Source: Candidimonas sp. (lineage in GTDB: Bacteria > Pseudomonadota > Gammaproteobacteria > Burkholderiales > Burkholderiaceae_B). From it: a stretch of DNA of 34,762 nt. Below the pieces are notes generated by a model. The model ran no database searches, was not told the origin of the DNA, and saw only the letters and a program-made list of their open reading frames with translations. A program made the position numbers and the translations under genes. Position 1 is the stretch's first letter, and the number at the start of each line of letters is the position of its first letter. Below are positions 28,399 to 34,762 of this stretch, one piece after another. The stretch spans positions 1 to 34,762 of the forward strand of contig SCQX01000138.1 in assembly GCA_004298545.1 (NCBI GenBank), read 5' to 3'.

Positions 28399-29774
28399 GC
28401 GATTTCGCTATTGCGTTCCAGGGCAACCAGGAGTTTCTGATGGATATCGCCGAACCCGCCATTGCTCATGACGACGATGGCGTCCCCGGGGCGACTGGCG
28501 GCGGTGATGGCGCGCACCATCCGGTCGAGATCGCTGAAGACGTGCGCGCGCGCGCCAAGCGGCGCCAGAACTTGCGCTGGCTCCCATTCCAGCGCGTGTT
28601 TGCCGCCGTGCGCCGCGAAGCAAAATACCTGATCGGCCTGCTCCAGCGCAGCGGGGAGGCGGGCTGCCATCGTGCCGAGTCTCATGGTGTTGGAGCGGGG
28701 TTCGAAGACCGCCAGGATGCGTTCGCCCAAGTGTTTTTTTCGCACGCCGTCGAGCGTCGCCTGAATCGCCGTGGGATGATGGGCGAAATCGTCATACACG
28801 CGTATGCGGTTGACGGTGCCGCGCAGCTCCATGCGCCGCTTCACGCCTCGGAAGCGGCATAGGGCCTTCACGCCCGTTGGCATGGGCACGCCCGCGCGTC
28901 GCGCCGCGGCCAGCGCGGCCAGGGCATTCATGCGGTTGTGGTGGCCGCTCAGCGACCAGGAAACGACGCCGGCATTTTCCTCGCCGCGGTGTATGGTGTA
29001 GCGATCTTCAGTCGCCCCGTCCCCGGTTCGCCAGAGGCCGTCGGGCCCGAATGTTTCGGTGGGAGTCCAGCACCCGCGCGCCAGTACCCGGTCGAGCGCC
29101 GGCGATCGAGCCGGGCGGATGATGAGGCCCGAGGCGGGAATGGTGCGCACCAGGTGGTGGAATTGAATCTCGATGGCGGCGAGATCGGGGAAGATGTCCG
29201 CGTGGTCGTATTCCAGGTTGTTCAAAATGGCGGTGCGCGGGCGGTAATGCACGAATTTCGAGCGCTTGTCGAAGAACGCGGTGTCGTATTCGTCCGCTTC
29301 GATGACGAACACGGTTTGCCGCGCGTCGTAGCGTGCCGAAACGGCCAGGTCGGTGGCGACGCCGCCGATCAGAAAATTTGGTTCCAGGCCCGCGTATTCA
29401 AGTATCCACGCCAGCATGGCGCTGGTGGTCGTCTTGCCGTGCGTGCCCGCCACGGCGAACACGTGCTGGCCCCGCAGCACATGCTCGCCCAGCCATTGGG
29501 GGCCGGACGTGTAAGGCAGTCCCCGGTCGAGAATCGCCTCCATCAGGGGATTGCCGCGTGAAACCACGTTGCCGATGACGAAGAGGTCGGGCGCGAGGTG
29601 GAGCTGGTCGGCGTCATAGCCTTCGATCAGCCGGATGCCCTGCTCTTGCAGCTGGGTGCTCATGGGGGGGTAGACGCCGGCATCACAGCCGGTGACCGTA
29701 TGGCCAGCCGCCCGCGCGACCAGCGCCAGCCCGCCCATGAACGTGCCGCAAATGCCCAGAATATGTAGATGCAT
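28395..29774 (-). CDS. mpl: UDP-N-acetylmuramate:L-alanyl-gamma-D-glutamyl-meso-diaminopimelate ligase
   Basis: Recycles the tripeptide released during murein turnover by ligating it to UDP-MurNAc. A Mur-ligase-fold protein of 459 residues (E. coli 457). The N-terminal HILGICGTFMGGLA, the ATP-binding AVAGTHGKTTTSAM (107-120), the NNLEYDHADIF Mg/substrate block and EWEPAQV/SNGGFGDIHQKLL in the C-terminal domain distinguish it from MurC. ATG at 29774 is supported by GGAGG 5 nt upstream. First gene of the minus-strand run; it is divergent from the thioredoxin-like gene. Confidence 0.95.
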   Translation of the reverse strand: MHLHILGICGTFMGGLALVARAAGHTVTGCDAGVYPPMSTQLQEQGIRLIEGYDADQLHLAPDLFVIGNVVSRGNPLMEAILDRGLPYTSGPQWLGEHVLRGQHVFAVAGTHGKTTTSAMLAWILEYAGLEPNFLIGGVATDLAVSARYDARQTVFVIEADEYDTAFFDKRSKFVHYRPRTAILNNLEYDHADIFPDLAAIEIQFHHLVRTIPASGLIIRPARSPALDRVLARGCWTPTETFGPDGLWRTGDGATEDRYTIHRGEENAGVVSWSLSGHHNRMNALAALAAARRAGVPMPTGVKALCRFRGVKRRMELRGTVNRIRVYDDFAHHPTAIQATLDGVRKKHLGERILAVFEPRSNTMRLGTMAARLPAALEQADQVFCFAAHGGKHALEWEPAQVLAPLGARAHVFSDLDRMVRAITAASRPGDAIVVMSNGGFGDIHQKLLVALERNSEIA

Positions 29775-29869
29775 GACGCCCTCCAGCCGGTATTGTAGTG
29801 GCTCCATCGCGTGTCGCCATGGTGCACGGTGCTATGATTGGCGGGCTGTGAACGAACTTCGGGCCTGTG
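29775..29869. promoter_or_regulatory. Divergent mpl / thioredoxin-like promoter region
   Basis: Toward mpl there is a minus-strand TACAAT (29797 to 29792) as a possible -10; toward the thioredoxin gene a TATGAT (29833-29838), 32 bases before its ATG. Neither has a good -35 at the right distance. Positions are plausible, matches modest. Confidence 0.35.
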
Positions 29870-30364
29870 ATGAAGCGGCGTGAATTCATTCTTTGCGGGG
29901 TGGTGGCCGCCGCCGTTGCCGAAGGGTTGCGGCCCCGGTCTGCGCTGGGCGAGACGGGCCTGTTCAGTCAGTCGTTTCCCGATGTGCGGGGCACGCGTCA
30001 CGCCATGAGCCGCTACCTGGGCAAACCGCTGGTGGTGAACTTCTGGGCAACGTGGTGCCCGCCGTGCGTCAGGGAAATGCCCGAGCTCGATGCACTGCAA
30101 AAGCGGTATCCGGCGGTGCAGTTCCTGGGGTTGGCGATCGACACGGAAGACAATGTCCGAGAATTCGCCCGGAAGGTGCCGGTTTCCTATCCCCTGCTGA
30201 TAGTCGGCCACGGTGGCATCGATCTCGTGCGTTCGCTGGGGGACACCGCGGGTGGCGTGCCGTTCACCGTGGTATTCGATCACCGAGGCGCGATCCGTGA
30301 GCGGGTCCTCGGGCCGGTGCAAGCCGATGCCTTTGCCGCTGTCGTGCGCAAACTGGCGGATTGA
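29870..30364 (+). CDS. TlpA-family periplasmic thioredoxin-like protein
   Basis: A 164-residue exported disulfide reductase-type protein. The active site is WCPPC at 62-66, in the FWATWCPPC(V)REMPEL context of the TlpA/ResA/CcmG group, and the cis-proline loop is GGVPFTVVFD. The N-terminus, KRREFILCGVVAAAVAEGL, combines a twin-arginine pair with a hydrophobic segment and a possible cleavage after ALG near residue 27; Tat export is possible. ATG at 29870 is used; a GTG one codon earlier is in frame. No cytochrome-c biogenesis genes are near, so the thiol substrate is unknown. Confidence 0.9.
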   Translation: MKRREFILCGVVAAAVAEGLRPRSALGETGLFSQSFPDVRGTRHAMSRYLGKPLVVNFWATWCPPCVREMPELDALQKRYPAVQFLGLAIDTEDNVREFARKVPVSYPLLIVGHGGIDLVRSLGDTAGGVPFTVVFDHRGAIRERVLGPVQADAFAAVVRKLAD

Positions 30365-30590
30365 TGGGCGCGTGTTGGTCTGGCGGGTGGCGTATTGCCC
30401 GCCCGCGGCACGTCTCAAATTTCAGGCGTGGATTCCCGGCCGTGCTTTCGGACGACGGCGAATGACTGACGATCCATTCCCCCTGATGCCGTCATGGTCA
30501 TTGGCGGCTGATGCGAAGATGATTAGTGTTTAGTAGACAAATACGCATTTTTAGCGTAAAAAGGCGGTCTCCTTCCTTGAATGAACGTCG
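30365..30590. other. 226-base gap before aroQ
   Basis: No gene is supported. After the thioredoxin stop, GGCGGG and CCCGCC could form a 6-bp hairpin but no T-run follows. Toward aroQ the sequence turns AT-rich (30522-30562) with an inverted repeat TACGC-N7-GCGTA (30542-30558); the promoter of the aroQ-acc genes is likely here, though I cannot place its hexamers. Confidence 0.45.
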
Positions 30591-31025
30591 ATGGCGCAAC
30601 ATATATTGGTCTTGCACGGCCCCAATTTGAATTTGCTCGGCACGCGCGAACCGGCGGTCTATGGGCGCCGGACGCTGGCTGAGATCGACAGGCGGTTGCG
30701 GCAACTGGCAACAGAGGCTGGCGCACAGTACGCGTCTCTCCAGAGCAACCAGGAAGGCGGCCTGGTCGATCGTATCCAGGCGGCGGCCACCGATGGGACC
30801 GATTTCATCATCATCAACGCGGCGGCCTATACTCACACGAGCATCGCCATCCGCGACGCGCTGGCGGCGGTGGCCATTCAATTCGTGGAAGTCCACTTGT
30901 CGAACGTACATCGGCGTGAATCTTTCCGCCATGTCTCGTATCTGTCCGATCTGGCGCAGGGCGTCATCGTCGGGCTGGGGGCGTTCGGCTACGAGGCGGC
31001 CATGCGTTACGCGCTGACCGCGTGA
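30591..31025 (+). CDS. aroQ: 3-dehydroquinate dehydratase, type II
   Basis: Dehydrates 3-dehydroquinate to 3-dehydroshikimate, the step before AroE. The 144-residue dodecameric type-II form. [17 protein letters not shown] (9-25) carries the catalytic Tyr24 and the loop Arg; [11 protein letters not shown] is the substrate-binding block; [15 protein letters not shown] and [14 protein letters not shown] complete the signature. Its position before accB-accC is common in proteobacteria. No clear ribosome-binding site lies before the ATG. Confidence 0.97.
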   Translation: MAQHILVLHGPNLNLLGTREPAVYGRRTLAEIDRRLRQLATEAGAQYASLQSNQEGGLVDRIQAAATDGTDFIIINAAAYTHTSIAIRDALAAVAIQFVEVHLSNVHRRESFRHVSYLSDLAQGVIVGLGAFGYEAAMRYALTA

Positions 31026-31121
31026 ATCGTCCGCGGCTGTGCTTTTCAAGCCCGTCTCGCATTTGTTTGATCAACGGGGATTCGGCGTGTGTACCGCCGG
31101 GCCGTATAACGGGAAAACCTT

Positions 31122-31568
31122 ATGGATCTCAGAAAACTCAAAACCCTGATCGACCTGGTCGCCGAATCGGGGATCGCCGAACTCGAGATTACCGAGGGCG
31201 AGGGCAAGGTGCGGATTGTGAAGTTCTCGCCAGCGGTGCCGCCTTTCGCGGTTGCGCCGCCTGCGGTCGCTGCGCCAGCGCCAGCGGCCGCGACGGCCGC
31301 CGCGGAAGTCGCGGCCAAACCGGCGGTGCCGGAGGGCCATCTCATCAAATCGCCGATGGTCGGCACGTTCTATCGGTCCCCGAATCCGGGTTCGGCGCCT
31401 TTCGTGGAAGTTGGACAAAGCGTGAAAGAGGGTGAGCCGCTGTGCCTGATCGAGGCGATGAAGCTGCTTAACGAAATCGAGAGCGACAAGGCCGGCGTCG
31501 TCAAAGAAATTCTGGTCGAAAATGGCGAACCCGTCGAATTCGGCCAACCCCTGTTCGTCATCGGCTAA
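31122..31568 (+). CDS. accB: Biotin carboxyl carrier protein of acetyl-CoA carboxylase
   Basis: Carries the carboxybiotin arm between biotin carboxylase and carboxyltransferase. 148 residues: an N-terminal helix region ([20 protein letters not shown]), an Ala/Pro-rich flexible linker (about 37-70), and the biotinyl domain. The biotinylated residue is Lys114 in [14 protein letters not shown]; the [16 protein letters not shown] thumb segment is present. It is four bases upstream of accC, so the pair is one operon. Modification needs BirA from elsewhere. Confidence 0.97.
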   Translation: MDLRKLKTLIDLVAESGIAELEITEGEGKVRIVKFSPAVPPFAVAPPAVAAPAPAAATAAAEVAAKPAVPEGHLIKSPMVGTFYRSPNPGSAPFVEVGQSVKEGEPLCLIEAMKLLNEIESDKAGVVKEILVENGEPVEFGQPLFVIG

Positions 31569-31572
31569 GCGC

Positions 31573-32919
31573 ATGTTTGGAAAAATTCTTATTGCCAATC
31601 GTGGCGAGATTGCCTTGCGCGTACAACGGGCGTGTCGCGAAATGGGCATCAAAACCGTGGTCGTTCACTCCGAGGTCGATCGCGAGGCGAAGTATGTGCG
31701 GCTGGCGGACGAATCGGTTTGTATCGGGCCGGCGCCGGCGCGCGACAGTTATCTGAACATGCCGGCCATCATCTCGGCCGCCGAAGTCACGGACGCCGAG
31801 GCCATCCACCCCGGCTATGGCTTCCTCTCCGAGAATGCGGATTTTGCCGAGCGCGTCGAGAAGAGCGGCTTCGTCTTCATCGGGCCGCGGCCGGAATCGA
31901 TCCGTCTGATGGGCGACAAGGTCAGCGCCAAGCAGGCCATGATTCAGGCTGGCGTCCCCGTGGTGCCCGGGTCGCCCGGGGCGCTGCCCGAGGACCCGGC
32001 CGAGGTGCAGCGCATCGCGCGTGACATCGGCTATCCGGTGATGATCAAGGCGGCGGGCGGCGGCGGCGGACGCGGCATGCGTGTCGTCTATACCGAGGCC
32101 GCCCTGATCAACGCCGTCACTCTGACGCGATCGGAGGCGGGAATCGCCTTCAACAATTCCGAGGTCTACCTTGAGAAATTCCTCGAGAGTCCGCGCCATA
32201 TAGAGATCCAGGTCATGGCCGACGGGGGGCGCAACGCTGTTTGGCTGGGCGAGCGCGACTGCTCGATGCAGCGCCGCCACCAGAAAGTCATCGAAGAATC
32301 ACCGGCACCCGGTATCGACCGCCGACTCATCGAACGCATCGGCGAGCGTTGCGCCGAGGCTTGCCGGAAAATCAAATACCGCGGCGCGGGCACGTTCGAA
32401 TTCCTGTTTGAAAACGGCGAGTTCTTTTTCATTGAAATGAACACCCGCATCCAGGTAGAGCATACGATCACCGAGATGGTCACCGGGTTCGACCTGGTCC
32501 GCCAGCAGATCGAAATCGCCGCAGGGGAGAAATTCACCGTGCGGCAACGGGACGTCCAGTTGCGCGGCCACGCGATCGAATGCCGCATCAACGCGGAAGA
32601 TCCCTACAAGTTCACGCCCAGCCCCGGGCGGATCACGAATTGGCATGTACCGGGCGGCCCCGGCGTGCGCATGGATTCGCATGTATTCGGCGGCTATACG
32701 GTGCCACCCAACTACGATTCGCTGCTTGCCAAATTGATCACGTACGCGCCCACGCGCGAACGGGCCATTGCGCGCATGGATATCGCGCTGTCCGAGATGG
32801 CGGTCGACGGGGTGTCGACCAATATTCCGCTGCACCGCGAACTCATGCGCGATGCCAACTTCGTCCGCGGCGGGACAAGCATTCATTATCTGGAACAGAA
32901 GCTGGCCAAGCGGTCGTGA
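31573..32919 (+). CDS. accC: Biotin carboxylase subunit of acetyl-CoA carboxylase
   Basis: ATP-dependent carboxylation of biotin on AccB, the first half-reaction of malonyl-CoA synthesis. An ATP-grasp enzyme of 448 residues (E. coli 449). [14 protein letters not shown] opens the N-terminal domain; the glycine-rich [14 protein letters not shown] loop is at about 159-172; [20 protein letters not shown] and [18 protein letters not shown] (near 288-305) hold catalytic and metal-binding residues. The carboxyltransferase subunits accA/accD are not in the window, as usual. Confidence 0.98.
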   Translation: MFGKILIANRGEIALRVQRACREMGIKTVVVHSEVDREAKYVRLADESVCIGPAPARDSYLNMPAIISAAEVTDAEAIHPGYGFLSENADFAERVEKSGFVFIGPRPESIRLMGDKVSAKQAMIQAGVPVVPGSPGALPEDPAEVQRIARDIGYPVMIKAAGGGGGRGMRVVYTEAALINAVTLTRSEAGIAFNNSEVYLEKFLESPRHIEIQVMADGGRNAVWLGERDCSMQRRHQKVIEESPAPGIDRRLIERIGERCAEACRKIKYRGAGTFEFLFENGEFFFIEMNTRIQVEHTITEMVTGFDLVRQQIEIAAGEKFTVRQRDVQLRGHAIECRINAEDPYKFTPSPGRITNWHVPGGPGVRMDSHVFGGYTVPPNYDSLLAKLITYAPTRERAIARMDIALSEMAVDGVSTNIPLHRELMRDANFVRGGTSIHYLEQKLAKRS

Positions 32920-33038
32920 TGGCTGGCCCCTCCGGGAGATGCTGAAACGGGTTGCCGGGCTGGGCACTCCGCGGGATGCGGGCTCGCCAGGGCCCGAGGC
33001 CGGCGCCGCTCTGGCCAAATCTGACACGAAGGTGAGAA

Positions 33039-33956
33039 ATGCGGGAGCTGGTGCTGCATTGCGCGGGTGCGCGGGCCGATACCTTATCCGATGCCTTGCT
33101 CGACGCGGGCGCGCTGTCGGTGTCGGTGGAAGACGCCGATATCGACACGCAACGGGAACGGCCGCTGTACGGCGAGCCCGGGCTGGAACCCGCGGTACAG
33201 GCGTGGGGCCGCAACCGGGTGACCGCGCTGCTGCCCGACGATGTGGATCCCCGTGAACTGGTGGAACGGCTGGCGGCATTGTTGCCAGGTGCTGCTTCAG
33301 ACGGTGGTTGGGTGGTTCGCGGCGTTCCCGACACTGACTGGGTGCGCCTGACGCAGTCCCAATTTGCCCCGATACGCGTTGGATCACGGATCTGGATAGT
33401 GCCAAGTTGGCACGAGCGGTCCGTACCGGCGCAATCGGCCGACGCGGATGAACGCGTCGTCATCCACCTCGATCCGGGGCTCGCGTTCGGCACAGGCAGC
33501 CATCCCACCACGCGTTTGTGTCTGGAATGGCTGGCCGAACATTTGCGCGCGGGCGACACCGTGCTGGATTACGGTTGCGGTTCGGGTATTTTGGCGATCG
33601 CGGCTAAAATGCTGGGTGCTGGCGGCACGCGGGCGGTCGATGTCGATGAGCAGGCGGTCGAATCGGCGCGGGTCAACGGCCGAGCGAACAGCGTCGACAT
33701 CGCGGTGGGCTTGCCCGATCAACTCGACGCAGCGCGAAGCGGCGTGGTGATTGCCAATATTTTGTCCAATCCCTTGAAGGCCATGGCGCCAATGCTGGCC
33801 AACCGGGTGCGATCGGGCGGCTGGCTGGTCTTGTCGGGCGTTCTGGAGCGCCAGGCGGGCGAGGTCGCCCGCGTCTACGAGCCGTGGCTGGCACTTGGCG
33901 TCTGGCGTGCCTGCGATGGCTGGGTGTGCCTGCACGGCCAGCGAATTGGAACGTGA
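33039..33956 (+). CDS. prmA: Ribosomal protein L11 methyltransferase
   Basis: An S-adenosylmethionine-dependent enzyme that trimethylates ribosomal protein L11. 305 residues with an N-terminal L11-recognition domain (ELVLHCAGARADTLSDALLDAG) and a class-I methyltransferase domain: DPGLAFGTGSHPTTRLCLEWL at about 144-164, VLDYGCGSGILAIAA at about 174-188 (SAM motif I), and IANILSNPLK (motif IV, N-P-type). GAAGGTGAG before the ATG provides the ribosome-binding site. It follows accC by 119 bases in which I see nothing else, and precedes the DUF3426 gene by 15. Confidence 0.96.
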   Translation: MRELVLHCAGARADTLSDALLDAGALSVSVEDADIDTQRERPLYGEPGLEPAVQAWGRNRVTALLPDDVDPRELVERLAALLPGAASDGGWVVRGVPDTDWVRLTQSQFAPIRVGSRIWIVPSWHERSVPAQSADADERVVIHLDPGLAFGTGSHPTTRLCLEWLAEHLRAGDTVLDYGCGSGILAIAAKMLGAGGTRAVDVDEQAVESARVNGRANSVDIAVGLPDQLDAARSGVVIANILSNPLKAMAPMLANRVRSGGWLVLSGVLERQAGEVARVYEPWLALGVWRACDGWVCLHGQRIGT

Positions 33957-33971
33957 CTATAGAACTTGCTT

Positions 33972-34762
33972 ATGGACTTGACTACGCGGTGCCCCAAGTG
34001 CGGCGCGACGTTTTCCGTTGGTCTCGGGCAGTTGCAGTTGCGCAAAGGGTATATTCGCTGCCCCAATTGCGCCTATATTTTCGATGGCTTCGAGGCGGTG
34101 GTTCCACCCGACACGCCCGTGTCGCAACAGCCGGTGCAGCCTGCGTCCGCCGCGCCTGGCATTCCACACGTCGTGCGTCAGCGCGCCGCTTCCAGCGCGC
34201 AGGGTGTGCGCGCCGAATCCGAGTCGACCGCGGCGCGGCCGGATTCCCGAACGATTGGCGACCGTCCCGAACCGCCGGCGGTCGCGCGGTCGGTTCGCTC
34301 GGAACCACACGTCCACGCGCCATTCGCACCTGGTTCGCGCGCGGAAGCGCCGTTCCCGCCCGGGCCGCGCAGTACCGTACCCTTCGTAGCCGAGCCGCGG
34401 CTGGAAGTGCCTTTCCCTCAGGAGCCGCATGTTGGTGGCGCGGACGATACCCGCAACGGTGGTCCCCGGGCTGACGCGCCTTTACCCGCGCCTGAGCGGC
34501 AGGGCGGCGTGTACGTCGAACCGCGTTCGGGCAGCCCACGGGAAGATGCGGGGCCGGGTTTCCTCGATTCTCCGCCACGGCGCCATCGCGGGCTCACCTT
34601 TTACGTTTGGGGTTTTCTTTCCGCGGTAGGGTTGGTGGTACTGCTCGCGCAATGTTTTTACGTCTATCGCGCACAGCTTGCGGCCGATCTGCCAGCCATC
34701 CGCCCCCTGCTCGAGCAGGCATGTTTGTCGCTGCGTTGCCAGGTTCCCTATTCGCGCGAGAT
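33972..34762 (+). CDS. Zinc-ribbon and DUF3426 membrane protein (3' end outside window)
   Basis: Open from the ATG at 33972 to the window end (263 codons visible). An N-terminal MJ0042-type zinc ribbon has Cys7, Cys10, Cys30 and Cys33 (CPKC and CPNC). A long Pro/Arg/Glu-rich disordered linker follows (about 45-200), including roughly 10-residue repeats with a PF(A/P/V)xxPR pattern. One transmembrane helix (about 209-233) leads into the start of the DUF3426 domain, with CLSLRCQVPYSRE. The family is known only by sequence; it is often downstream of prmA in Betaproteobacteria. A cytoplasmic zinc ribbon joined to a periplasmic domain suggests a signalling or scaffold role, but no function is established. 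Confidence 0.88.
   Translation, partial: MDLTTRCPKCGATFSVGLGQLQLRKGYIRCPNCAYIFDGFEAVVPPDTPVSQQPVQPASAAPGIPHVVRQRAASSAQGVRAESESTAARPDSRTIGDRPEPPAVARSVRSEPHVHAPFAPGSRAEAPFPPGPRSTVPFVAEPRLEVPFPQEPHVGGADDTRNGGPRADAPLPAPERQGGVYVEPRSGSPREDAGPGFLDSPPRRHRGLTFYVWGFLSAVGLVVLLAQCFYVYRAQLAADLPAIRPLLEQACLSLRCQVPYSRE

Overview
The window is a compact, GC-rich (roughly 64% by eye) chromosomal segment of a Gram-negative bacterium. The protein sequences and gene order point to Betaproteobacteria, most likely Burkholderiales: rplU-rpmA-obgE-proB, thiD next to rubredoxin-yqgE-ruvX, rnb-tonB-like-aroE-mtgA, and aroQ-accB-accC-prmA-DUF3426. The genus cannot be fixed from sequence alone. Almost all of the window is housekeeping metabolism. 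I see no insertion sequence, phage gene, CRISPR array, tRNA or rRNA.

Layout, left to right. (1) 1-4858, plus strand: the 3' part of tamB, dcd (dCTP deaminase) and a large PLP-dependent Arg/Lys/Orn decarboxylase. (2) 4859-9736, plus strand: a promoter candidate and a tandem glycine riboswitch leading into the glycine-cleavage operon gcvT-gcvH-gcvP. (3) 9744-11669: dadA (minus) and lrp (plus), divergent around an AT-rich intergenic region with several nested dyads. (4) 11687-19070, all minus: rplU-rpmA, a terminator, obgE-proB; hemL-argJ; thiD-thiE. (5) 19236-21227, plus: a 54-residue rubredoxin, yqgE, ruvX and a lysophospholipid acyltransferase. (6) 21235-29774, all minus: a probable eight-gene run mpl-yqiA-rnb-tonB-like-aroE-mtgA-lptG-apaH, with several stop/start overlaps of the ATGA type. 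(7) 29870-34762, plus: a TlpA-like thioredoxin, aroQ, accB-accC, prmA and a zinc-ribbon DUF3426 membrane protein cut by the window end.

How the genes work together. Region 2-3 forms a small-amino-acid module: glycine is sensed by the leader RNA and degraded by GcvTHP, D-amino acids are oxidised by DadA, and an Lrp regulator sits between. The H-protein needs lipoate and GcvT passes one carbon to tetrahydrofolate. Envelope biogenesis recurs across the window (TamB, LptG, MtgA, Mpl and the TonB-like protein). So does precursor synthesis: shikimate (AroE, AroQ), malonyl-CoA (AccB/AccC), haem (HemL), thiamine (ThiD/ThiE), proline (ProB) and arginine (ArgJ).

No clear new system is present. The items most worth a second look are the glycine riboswitch with an unusually long inter-aptamer linker and a mismatched first aptamer, the nested dyads over the lrp promoter, the ThiD homologue that has lost its recognisable catalytic motifs, the orphan TonB-like protein, and the DUF3426 protein with a repetitive linker.
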